A stretch of 64,000 bases of DNA, from positions 45,709,797 to 45,773,796 of the forward strand of contig NC_085046.1 of assembly GCF_963662255.1 (NCBI RefSeq), written 5' to 3'. Positions within the stretch are counted from its first letter, which is position 1, and the number at the start of each line of letters is the position of its first letter. The DNA is from Cinclus cinclus. Taxonomy: Eukaryota; Chordata; Aves; Passeriformes; Cinclidae. Position numbers and translations under genes: made by a program. This document shows positions 24,686 through 33,700 of this stretch, piece after piece. The notes under the pieces were generated by a model that worked only from the letters and a program-made list of their open reading frames with translations, had not been told where the DNA came from and ran no database searches.

Positions 24686-25129
24686 CTACTTCAGCATTTG
24701 GCCCATCTCCTTCACTAGAAACCCCACCCACTCTGGATGGTTCCTTTCTGAGGTGAGCTCTGGGGCAGAATCAGGCTCAGGGGCAACATCCTTAACCTCT
24801 GGGGCAGAATCCTTAGTCTCTAGGGCAGAATCCTTAGTCTCTGGGGCAGGGGCAGGGTCAGGCTCTGGGGCAGAGTCCTTAGTCTCTGGGGCAGGGCCAG
24901 GGTCTGGGGCAGGATCCCTATTCCTTGGGGGACGTATCAGGGTTGTCATCCAAGTCATTCTCCCCTCATCTCGGAATGTTAAATAGAACAGGTTTACAAG
25001 GCCTATTAGCAATGTCAGCCACTGTATGATATCATTACTGCTTAGAAGAGATTTGAACCCCTCAAAAGCTGGTGGAGCAGACCCAAAAAACTGTGTAAGG
25101 GGTTGGGACAAAATTTTCCCTGGTGTCAT
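24686..25129 (-). CDS. ERVL gag N-terminal ORF, ends at in-frame UAG
   Basis: 147 codons from ATG (25129-25127) to TAG (24688-24686). An in-frame TAG at 25141-25139 lies just upstream, which makes this ATG the first possible start. Residues 34-52 (IIQWLTLLIGLVNLFYLTF) form a hydrophobic membrane-like segment. Residues 71-125 are a low-complexity Pro/Ala/Glu/Asp region with repeated PETKDSA-type units. The last roughly 20 residues look globular again (EWVGFLVKEMGQ). The next ORF (23465-24685) is in the same frame, so this is most simply the amino end of gag cut off by a nonsense mutation. Alternatives are a separate small membrane protein, or a second leaky stop. The hydrophobic segment could stand in for the membrane anchor that myristoylation gives other Gags; that is inference. 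Confidence 0.7.
   Translation of the reverse strand: MTPGKILSQPLTQFFGSAPPAFEGFKSLLSSNDIIQWLTLLIGLVNLFYLTFRDEGRMTWMTTLIRPPRNRDPAPDPGPAPETKDSAPEPDPAPAPETKDSALETKDSAPEVKDVAPEPDSAPELTSERNHPEWVGFLVKEMGQMLK
24755..24919 (-). repeat. minisatellite-like repeats inside gag
   Basis: Imperfect units built on 'ctctggggcagaatcctta' (plus strand) recur about seven times with variable lengths. They encode the PETKDSAPE-type acidic/proline repeats. The array stays in frame, so length changes by whole units would be tolerated by the protein. Confidence 0.8.
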
Positions 25130-25234
25130 ATCCTCACGCTATGTACCATTATTAAAGTAGCCCCAAAAACATACAGTTAGAGTGTGATAGCTCCGAATCC
25201 ATGTGCCCACCTTCCAGAGGAAGTTAAAAATCCA

Positions 25235-25384
25235 TTAATTTCTCACGTTATCAGCCCACAAAAGGAACTGGATAATAGTTACAGCAGCCTGAGTTATAGG
25301 ACCCATGTTCAAGTAAGGGATTGCAAATGGGAGAGATAAAGCTGTGGCCACATGGAGCCCAAACCACGGTAAGCTGGACAACAT
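25235..25384 (-). CDS. small hydrophobic leader ORF in ERVL
   Basis: 49 codons from ATG (25384-25382) to TAA (25237-25235). The open frame extends upstream of that ATG to about 25417 but without another ATG in that part. The product is strongly hydrophobic in two blocks (around LPWFGLHVATALSLPFAIP and ITQAAVTIIQFLLW), like a small two-pass membrane peptide. It lies in the same frame as gag and pol, about 105 nt upstream of the gag ATG. It could be a regulatory upstream ORF, a small viral membrane protein, or the broken amino end of a once longer Gag. Short length and lack of recognised homology keep confidence low. Confidence 0.35.
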   Translation of the reverse strand: MLSSLPWFGLHVATALSLPFAIPYLNMGPITQAAVTIIQFLLWADNVRN

Positions 25385-25461
25385 GATGCCACCTAACACA
25401 AAACTGAGGTAACTCAAGAACTGTTATTCCTTTTTCACACTTTTCTCTCAATGCCCTCGTG

Positions 25462-25479
25462 CCTCACGTTGGGTGGCCA
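25462..25479 (-). promoter_or_regulatory. primer binding site-like sequence
   Basis: In element orientation TGGCCACCCAACGTGAGG begins 5 nt after the CA that ends the 5' LTR. The core CCCAACGTG matches the PBS for tRNA-Lys1,2 (TGGCGCCCAACGTGGGGC) with an extra base and a couple of mismatches. A leucine-tRNA-type PBS, which gave ERVL its name, is not evident. The primer tRNA is therefore tentative. Confidence 0.55.
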
Positions 25480-25484
25480 AAATC

Positions 25485-26172
25485 TGTCCTGGTTTGAAGG
25501 ACAGGTGTTTGCCAAGGAAAGCAGAAGCTTCCCCTTGGACTGAAAGAAAATGTGATTCTTCCGATTATTATAATTTTGGAATTAAGAGAGCTCTCAGGCA
25601 AAGATATGGGGGTAGGAATAACAGTTCTTTACTAGTATATCTAGCACGACAAACAAGAACAACAGCTATGAAATTACCCACAAACAGAACAGTGACTCAG
25701 TCCCAGTGTTTTTTGGCTGCAGGCACCTTTTCCCTGAGCTGCAGTTCCTGGTGCTGGAGGCGGGCGGGTCCCGCAGAGCTGCAGGAGGGCTGGGGGTGAT
25801 GGCAGCAATGTCCCAGGGGGAGAGAGAGATGGAGAGAGAGCCCTCTGCTCACGGTGTGGGTCCCGGTGATCAATAGAGTGCTGCATGGTGGTAGTTCACA
25901 GCGAGAAGACAGCCGGGGAGGGTCCGATGGTGGTTTCCCGACGCTGGGATGGGACACAGACGGCGATCGTCCTTCTCGTCCGAACTCCGCGGGGGAAATG
26001 GGCCGAGGCCCAGCCTTCCGCTTCCTCTTCTGGCTGTTTGAATCTCGCGGGGCTTACCTCTTCCCTCCCGTCCCCTCCCCCTTGTCACCAGGGCCCAGTC
26101 AACAGGTATCTTAGCATGACAATGGGGAAAATTCCACAGAGGGAAAAAAAAAGAAAGAACTAACCCTCAACA
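25485..26172 (-). repeat. 5' LTR of the ERVL provirus
   Basis: 688 bp, TG...CA, paired with 19483-20175. In this orientation it should carry the promoter. The middle is CpG- and GC-rich (about 25740-26100) and no canonical TATA box stands out there, so the promoter may be of CpG-rich type. At 26060-26051 (minus strand) it reads GAG|GTAAGCC, a good splice-donor consensus. The 3' LTR reads GAAGCAAGCC at the same place. Confidence 0.95.
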
Positions 26173-26177
26173 AATGG
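26173..26177. repeat. ERVL target-site duplication, right copy
   Basis: AATGG directly after the CA of the LTR, identical to 19478-19482. Confidence 0.9.
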
Positions 26178-26896
26178 TTTTTATGCAGCATTCATTGCCT
26201 TCTGAGTTAGAACTGCTGTTAATATTTTTCTTTAATGAGCTTGCTTTCCTGATGTGACCTGCCCACCTCTGGCTTCCCTGTAATGTTTCTGACAAGGAAA
26301 AAATCCAAGATACATTCTTTTAATGCTATGGTCTGCACTCTTGACTAATCTTTTTTTTCCAGGTAACTTGGATATATTATGGCAAGAGAGAAGCAGATAC
26401 GATTGATCACCCACTGTAAAGTGCAGCCAAATAATACATTAGTTCTGCAAATGAGTACAGGTTGTATGATAGAAGGGAAGACTGAGGTAGTCATGGAGGA
26501 TTTGTGCTAGCAGTGAATACAAAGAACCTGACCTGCTGCTTGATTAAAAGAACATTTACCTTTTCAGTAGCTTTTCAGAGAAAAGTAATCCCATTGATGA
26601 ATCTTGATCTTTGCATAGTTTTCAGTATTTAAATTATAGACAAAATAATTGTCAATTTTTACTTGTTTGAAGTACTGTCCAAGTGCTGCAGGGGCTTAGG
26701 CAGATTTTTATTAAAGATGTAGCTAGAATAAAAAGAGGAGTAGTATCAGTTGAATCTTGTTTTCATCTTAGCTGATATTTTGAAAGGTTTTTAGTGGTAC
26801 TTTATTTTTTTCTGGAATTTCAGCTTGTTGCTTGGTTCAAAAGCCAAAGCTGGTTTGAAGGTCTATTTAAGTATCTGTAGTTTCTTTTCTATACTG

Positions 26897-26911
26897 AAAA
26901 AAAAAAAAAAA
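26897..26911. repeat. poly-A tract (A15)
   Basis: Fifteen A in a row, with no recognisable retrotransposon immediately upstream. Confidence 0.8.
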
Positions 26912-27274
26912 TAGCTGAGGCTTTCTCTTCTGAATAGGAATTCCTTGTGTCTACAAAAAAGTGTCTTATCCAATTTTCAGATGTTTTGTACCTGAATAAA
27001 TTGTCTTACAAAGGTGATTCTTCCCTTTCCTAAGGAGTACACCAGGATGATTTTTCTGTCACTAGGAATTTGTTCCCTCATGCAATTTCTAGTTTCAGCC
27101 AGTTCTCACTCATCTGAGAATTACGTCTGTAGATTTCTGGCTGACTCTTTTCCTCCCTCCTCCTTCGAAGATGCTCTTTTAGGAAAAATCACCAGAAAGC
27201 TCATGACTTTATGGATCATGCTTCTGACCTTGCTTTGAGTCAGTGATGGAATCAAAGGCTCTCTTAGCATGATT

Positions 27275-27292
27275 CCCCCCCCCCCCCCCCCC
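27275..27292. repeat. poly-C tract (C18)
   Basis: Eighteen uninterrupted C in otherwise AT-rich DNA. The minus strand is G18 and could form a G-quadruplex. Its length in the assembly may be inexact. Confidence 0.9.
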
Positions 27293-28024
27293 ATCAGTTA
27301 TTTTCTTACTAGTATCTGATCAAGAGAACCACACAAATACTTGTATAAAAAAAAAAGAAAAAGCAATCATTTTCAATGGAATAAGGAGATCAGAGGTCTA
27401 ATTTGTTGTTTGGCCTTGCAACAGGGTATGCCAAAAAGGAGAAAGTGACTCTCATAAATCAGGACGGTGGTCTAATGTTTCAAGAAATCTAATGTGGCCA
27501 AGAAATCAGTTTGGTGTTTTTTTTTTTTTTATTTGGAGGCTTACACCATTCTTAAGTGAATAGTGACTGAGTCAAATACAAAAAAGGTCATAATTTTTTT
27601 GTGCTAAAATACTAATATAGCTGACCAAAGAGGTTGAAGCTACACTCCCAACAAAAAGTGGATCAACTAGCAGTTGGAGTCCTAGGCTACGTCTGCCCGA
27701 GTTTGCCACAGGAACAAAATGTCAGTTCTTTCATAGCATTAACTTTTCCAAGATGCCTCATAAAATCCCAGTTTAAGTCTTTCCTTGTATATAATTGAAA
27801 ACAAAAGTTGTTCTTTCTGTGCATCTCCTAGTTTATTTTTCTTTAGTTAATGAGAACATAGTTTCTGTTGCTGTGAAGGTATTTCTTGTAAACAAAGAAA
27901 ACAAATGGAACTTCATGCAGTCTGGATTATCTAATCAGAAGAGCACTTAATCCCTCCTGACTTTATTTTAAGATTCCTGATGTAACCAATAAATTGGATA
28001 GCCTTCCAAAGGTCCAAAGAAACT

Positions 28025-28047
28025 GGGGGGGGGGGGGGTGGGTGGGA
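28025..28047. repeat. poly-G tract (G14) with GGGTGGGTGGG-like tail
   Basis: G14 followed by TGGGTGGG on the plus strand. There are enough G runs for a G-quadruplex. Confidence 0.85.
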
Positions 28048-28954
28048 ATATAAAGCTCCCATTGCAAACTACATACTGTATGTTATGTTACACTTTGGAG
28101 TTCTTAGCAATCTGTAAGTTGACCCTTATATGGGACATTTACTGCAATTCTATTTAACTGCTTTTTTGCATTATGCTGATACCATTGTCTTGCTGAGAAA
28201 TAAGATTTTTCAAGTCATTCAAACTGAAAAGAAATAATGATCTAATTCTTGATATTTTTTTGGACAAAAATCTCTGACAAAACAGATGCACAACTTATTA
28301 TAATGCAACTAGCATATCCACCCATGACAGACCCTTGTCTAAGTATTAGAGACATAAAGCCTAAATCTGGTGAACCAAGTCATGCTGCTGCTAGTGTGGC
28401 AGTCTTAGTAACCAAGCTGGACTGGGAAGAAACTAGGAACTGTGTGTACTTAATTCCTATGGCAATGATTTTCTTAATTTTTGTGGCAGTATTTAGCAAA
28501 ATTGAAGGAATACTCTAAAATCATTAATTGTCCAAATTATAGGTCTTATTTTGGAATATTAATTATGACTTACAGCTCAGTAGCCAGACAAATCCTCAAA
28601 GAAGCTTTGGCTTCCATGTCTTAGGTTTCCTTTTTTTACTATTTGTAATTGAGGAGTTTTGAAGAATAAAACAGAAGATATAACATGAGAGCAGAACTCT
28701 GCACTATAACCACCCAAAAAGGAGTATCCAAGCTGGGGCCTTGGGACCTTGAATGGGGGGGACAAGTAGGTGAGTAAAAATCTGCTTTAAGAATATAGTG
28801 AGTCATGCTCAGCCTGGAGGCCTGTTACAAAAGAGATTTGTCTGTGACTAAATGCTATGGAACATCTCTATCATCTATTGGGAGGAGAATAAGAGTGTAC
28901 TCTCATCATATGTGCACTATGTGAAATTAGGGTGAGCAGTTGAGACCTTTAAGG

Positions 28955-29400
28955 TCAGGGCTGCCATTCAGGACAGCCCTGTCAGGCTGGAGGAAAGGAC
29001 CCATAGGAACTTTAGTAAATTCAGTAAGGACACTGAAGTGCTGCAGCTGGAAGATTTAACCCCTTACAGTGATACTCAGGAGGGGCTGGCTGGGAGCAGT
29101 GGGTGAGAAGGGCCTGCAGAAGTTGGGCAGGTTGCTGAGCACAAGTCCACTGCATGTCCTGGCAGAGTTGGAGAACAGCACTGAGCCCTGAAGGGCAGGA
29201 ACACAGCCCCTAGGTCGAGAGAACATTTTTTTCCCCCCTCCACTTGGCATCTGTTGGATACACTTGGCCACATGTAGGTACTGCATCCAGTCTGGGACCT
29301 CTGGGAAGGGAAGGATACTAATGAACTGGAGCCAGTTCAGGTGGCCAGGGCTTGAGGTTCCCCACCAAGGGAAGAAGCTGGGGGACAGGACTGACTCACC
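28955..29400 (+). mobile_element. CR1 LINE internal fragment
   Basis: About 445 bp related to the end of CR1 ORF2, plus orientation. Matching stretches include 'gtcaggctggagga...ggacccataggaacttt' near 28981, 'aagtgctgcagctggaag' near 29035, 'aaccccttacagtgatac' near 29058, 'gagaagggcctgcagaag' near 29104, and 'tactgcatccagtctggg' near 29279 followed by 'aatgaactggagccagttca'. The degraded frame reads ...HRNFSKFSKD-EVLQL..., where CR1 has a HRNL-KF-KDK-KVLHL type motif. Stops and indels show a dead copy. Both ends are truncated and approximate. Confidence 0.8.
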
Positions 29401-32400
29401 CATGCAAAAACCAGGTATGCCTGCTTAATTAAATGCCTTCAGTAGATTCTGTAGTGCTAGTTATTCTTTTCAATTTATTTTTAGATGGCTTTAATTTCAA
29501 AGTAACTTCAGTGAGAAAAAACTCTGAATTGTGCCTTTGGGTGTGTTTTGATAATTGATATTTATTCACTGACCTAAGCAGAGTATGACCATGGCTCTCT
29601 TAAGATACAGATGAATGTGTTTGTATCATTAGCTGTGCTGATAATTTTAATTTTCTTTTCAGTCTCTTCTGTTGAAATTATTTCATTTTAAATAAAGTAT
29701 CAATGAAAGGGAAAGACCACAGTGAAGGGCTATGCCTTTGAGTTCTCTTAGGTAATAGAGATTTTTGACTTCTTGTCTTTGCTTCAGTGAATTTTATTTA
29801 TCAAAAATGTTACAGGGAATGCCCAGGTAGCTGGGGAAATGGTAGAATTCAGCTCCTGACCCATAGACTCTCTTATTTGGAGTGTATCTTCTACCTGGAG
29901 GCATTTTTGTAATCCTTGGTTTTTTGAATCAGGAAAATTTACATTTTCAAGTTTAAAAAGTTTATTGAAAACTTCTTGATGAGTTGTAATCTTAATTTGG
30001 TCTGTAACATAATAGTTCAGGTTTTTAATACTACTTTTCTTCATTTCGTGTTTATCTTTTCTGCTTCTCTGGTAATTTTTATTTCCAAGTAATTTCATGA
30101 AAGCATGTCTAAAATCTTATGGATTTAGAATTATTAAAAGTGAAACTTTATTCTGCAAGACTAGTAGCTAGTGTAAGGTGGAGTACTGTTCTTGCCAGCT
30201 ACAGAGCATGTTAAAGCAATGTTTATTATCATAATGCTGAAAGTATTATTATTACAAACTTCGTATGAATAATATTTTTGTGCAAGTTACAGCACAAAAC
30301 AAGGTGTGCATTATAAAACAGTGTGTCTTTAGCTGGGTGGCCTAAGTGAGTTGAAAAGTAGAATTTGTGTATATCTCCATACAAATGTATTCATAGCATT
30401 AAAATTTTCCAGAACTAATTTCTTTTGAATGGTGGGAGAGATTAAAAAGGGAAAAATGATTCTGTATGATCTCGTGATGGCAGGAACTTTAAGCTAATGA
30501 CTGGATTGTAATTTGTAATTTTATTTTTTCAAGGTGGCTGTATGTTGTAATTATGTTGTAGTTTAGGATGGAAACAATACTGCTTTGTGACTTTAAAGGA
30601 ACTTATCTTCACTGATTTGTTGAAAAACATCAGTGCTGCATATCCTGTCAATTTGCAACTCATACGGTTCCTCAGCTTAAAAAAAGGTGAATTTCTGGTA
30701 ATTATTTCATAATGTAATAGCTAATAGGTATGTTCTGCAGTGTGATTGATTTGTCTTTCAACAGAAGGTACACTAAGAAAAAGAAAAATGAAATAGCCAA
30801 TTCTCACAACTACAGTGTCAAAGTCAGATATGTGATCAGTGCTCACTACTTGGCCTGTAGAGTGTGCAGGAAAACAAGATAGGGTGCAACATCATCCTGT
30901 TCTAAGAGGGATGCCTTACATAAGGAAATGGATTACTCTGTGGTTGTGAATTCCCTTCTCCATTATCTGTCAAAGGAAACTCCTTTATACTATTGGAGTA
31001 GATGCCTAATTTTTGCATGATTACCATTAAGAGAGCTGAATTCTACTCTCCCTCCTTCCCCCCCACCCCTCCCCATTCCCCCATATAATGATGTTAATTG
31101 CTAGATAGAACTAAAGCTGTTAATGAATGAAACATTAGCATTATTAGTGTGTTTGTATGATAGTGTTCTCATGCTTTGAAAGAAACAGAGCCTTTACTAA
31201 AACCCCAGAAGCTCATTCCATGTAAAAATCAGTGCTGTTCTACTGAAGTCTTCTGCAGATTTTATGTGAGCTGAAGATCTGGCCTGTCTTCTGGAGAGAG
31301 TGTGGTGGACCTTTCATGTTTACTTTTACTTTGTTAGTATCTCCAAAACACAGTGCACTGCCATATATTAGGGTCAGTCACCTTTTAGAATTGGCATTTG
31401 TTACCTGCTCAATGAAGTATGTAAAGATTTGGTAATTGATTGTTTTACCCAGAAGTAACCAAATGAAAATACAAAGCAGTTTTTGCTATCGGAGTGTTGG
31501 CAGGAAACCAAAATACTAAGCTCTAGTGTATATCTGAAATAAAACTCGACATAAAGCAATGAAATTTATAGAGAGGTTTATTTCATTTGTACTGTACTGA
31601 CATAACAGAGGGCAGAGTTCTGCTTTCTGTTGAATGGAAGTCAATTTCCTGATAAACATTAATGTGAATGGGGAATTAGGCCTCCATGTTTTTAAGCCAC
31701 CCTGTCTTTGTTATTGATAAACTAATGATGGTCTTGGTCCACTGTGATGGTGTGGACTTTAGGTTTGAGACTGAAATACAGAAACTTTCCTGAGTATCAA
31801 GCAGTGTAGTAGGTAGGTGCTGTTTAGTCAACCCACGTTTACTAGCATCAGAAAATATGATGGATTGCATTGAAATGAACCCATCAGGTTTTTAAACACA
31901 GTGGTCCCTTGTTTGGTTTCAAGAACAAGTTTCAACCACTGGATAAAATTATGTTCCAGTTATGTGTAACTTCTTTAGCACTAGAATAAAGAAAACTGTA
32001 ATTCTGTGGACCTATGTTTTATTGAGTTAATCTGTTTTCATTTATAAATAGGATGTAAGAAAAAAGGAAATCTGTGCTGGTGGACAGTGAAATAATATGG
32101 CTTTTATACACTTGCAGTGAAATGGTTTATTTTCTTGACAGGTTGAAAAAAGACTCAGAAAAGGCAAATCTGCTTTAAGAAAGTTGGTCTTGAATAATAT
32201 AGTTGTTAATGTTGATCTTGAATATTATAGTTAATAATCAGCCTGCTCATTTTTAACAGCATATTCACACTCCTCCTGGAAAGAGGAAATCTGGGAGGAA
32301 GACAATTACTTTAACAATTCTTCAGAGAAGAACTTAGGCTAAGTCTATAAAATCCCATATTTGGGGCCTAGTTTTAAAAAATTGCTTCAGGAATTCCTAT

Positions 32401-33653
32401 GTATCTAATTTCATGATTTAGAATATTTAAACTTGTCCTTTTGTGTGGAGCCCTTGCAAATTAAATACAACTTAAATCCAAAAAGCCAGGGAGACATGAG
32501 GTATGTAGTACATAAGAAAATACATGAGCTGGGACAATAAAGCAAGAAATCCAGAAAGTTTCAAGGTTAAAATTCTGCTGTTGCCTCTAGCTTGGATGAT
32601 TGCTGTCTGGAAAAGCAAGTTATATTTTTATTTTAGATAGACTTGTTCATATTAACATCTTAGGAATGATCAATATATGTACTGTTAAATCTTGTTTCTA
32701 TTTGCTACTCAACAGTAATCTTATGTTACTTCAAAGTCCTGAAATCAATCCCTGGAATAAATCATAATTAGGGAGGCAAGTGGTACAAACAGGAAGGAAG
32801 TATTTAGTATACCTGTCACTAGTGAAAAATTAATTTCTATGAAGTATATTGATCTAAGTATTAACATATAGTTTGCTTAATTGAATTTATGGTATATGGA
32901 GTACAGGATTAATATATTCTAAAGTATCCTCATAGATAATTAGTAGTAATGAGGACTGTAAGGACAGCCTTATGGTATTTTCATTACATCATTAAAATGA
33001 AATTAGAGGTTAAGTAGTCTTATACCAGAGCCTCACCAAAGGGGTAGTGTTAGCTTAAAAAAGGGAGTTTTTGTACTTCAAAGATTTAGTAAATCCATGA
33101 TCAAAATAATGTGCATTTATAGATGCAAGTACATTAATTACAGAGAATCTGGAAAAATCAATTGCTGATACTGGACATCAAAAGTAAACTAACATTCATT
33201 TCAAAATAAGGTGTATGTGGTCTGTAACACATACCCCTTGACCTATCCTCCTTGATAGGTCCAGATTTCAGTAAATTTCAATGAAATTAGAGTGCTTGGG
33301 TAGTCACTAAAAACTGCTGCAGTATTTACAAATGTTTGTTATTAGCGTGTCTAAGCTTCAGTGAGCATCTTGAAGGTAAAAAGTATCTTTCAGAGCTAGG
33401 TTGTGAAGGTGTCTGTGGCTAATTTCAGTCTGAACTGTAGAGATCATTTGGTTGACATCACGTGCTGCATATTGTAGTTGTGTGATGCAATGTGAATGGC
33501 AAGCATCCAATTTTACATAATTAGCTTAAATTTACAAAAAAAGTATTTCTTGATTTTACCCAAAATCTTGCATCTCAGAGCAATTCTTCAACAGTGTTTT
33601 TCTGATCCCAATTAAAAAAAAAAACTTAAATCCTGCTTCTTGACTTTTTCTTC

Positions 33654-33700
33654 ATTTTTTTTTTGTTTTTTTTTTATTTATTTGTTTGTTGGGTTTTTTG
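33654..33700. repeat. T-rich low-complexity tract
   Basis: Mostly T with a few G and A (TTTG and TTTA units). Confidence 0.75.

Larger units (their letters stand above)
25130..25484 (-). other. ERVL 5' untranslated leader
   Basis: About 350 bp between the 5' LTR and the gag ATG. It contains the PBS-like site, a hydrophobic small ORF (25235-25384) and stops in the gag frame at 25237-25235 (TAA) and 25141-25139 (TAG). Packaging signals would be expected here but none can be named from sequence alone. Confidence 0.75.
19483..26172 (-). mobile_element. ERVL-type endogenous retrovirus, near full length, no env
   Basis: A 6.7-kb provirus on the minus strand: 5' LTR (25485-26172), PBS-like site, leader, gag, pro-pol, 3' LTR (19483-20175). 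It is flanked by AATGG on both sides. Only 106 bp separate the pol stop from the 3' LTR, so there is no room for env. Assignment to ERVL (class III) rests on the Pol sequence style (LPQGW, SPTICHGL, YIDDIIVWG), the 5-bp duplication, the lack of env, and a Gag C-terminal block (LWFFLRDHGEGMRRWDGKP) that I associate with ERVL Gag. No dUTPase domain, found in some mammalian ERVLs, is seen after integrase. Pol is open throughout, while gag carries an in-frame UAG. The two LTRs differ at about 24 of roughly 688 aligned sites, so the insertion is moderately young rather than ancient. It is probably defective. Confidence 0.95.
26178..28954. other. gene-free AT-rich stretch
   Basis: No gene is recognised. 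It holds an A15 run (26897-26911), a C18 run, a G14 run and many short A/T runs. A splice-acceptor-like site at 26340-26362 is treated as a weak finding only. Confidence 0.6.

Noticed and set aside
28249..28518. 89-codon plus-strand frame with a hydrophobic C-terminus
   Set aside because: No recognisable homology, poor start context and no flanking splice sites. Likely chance.
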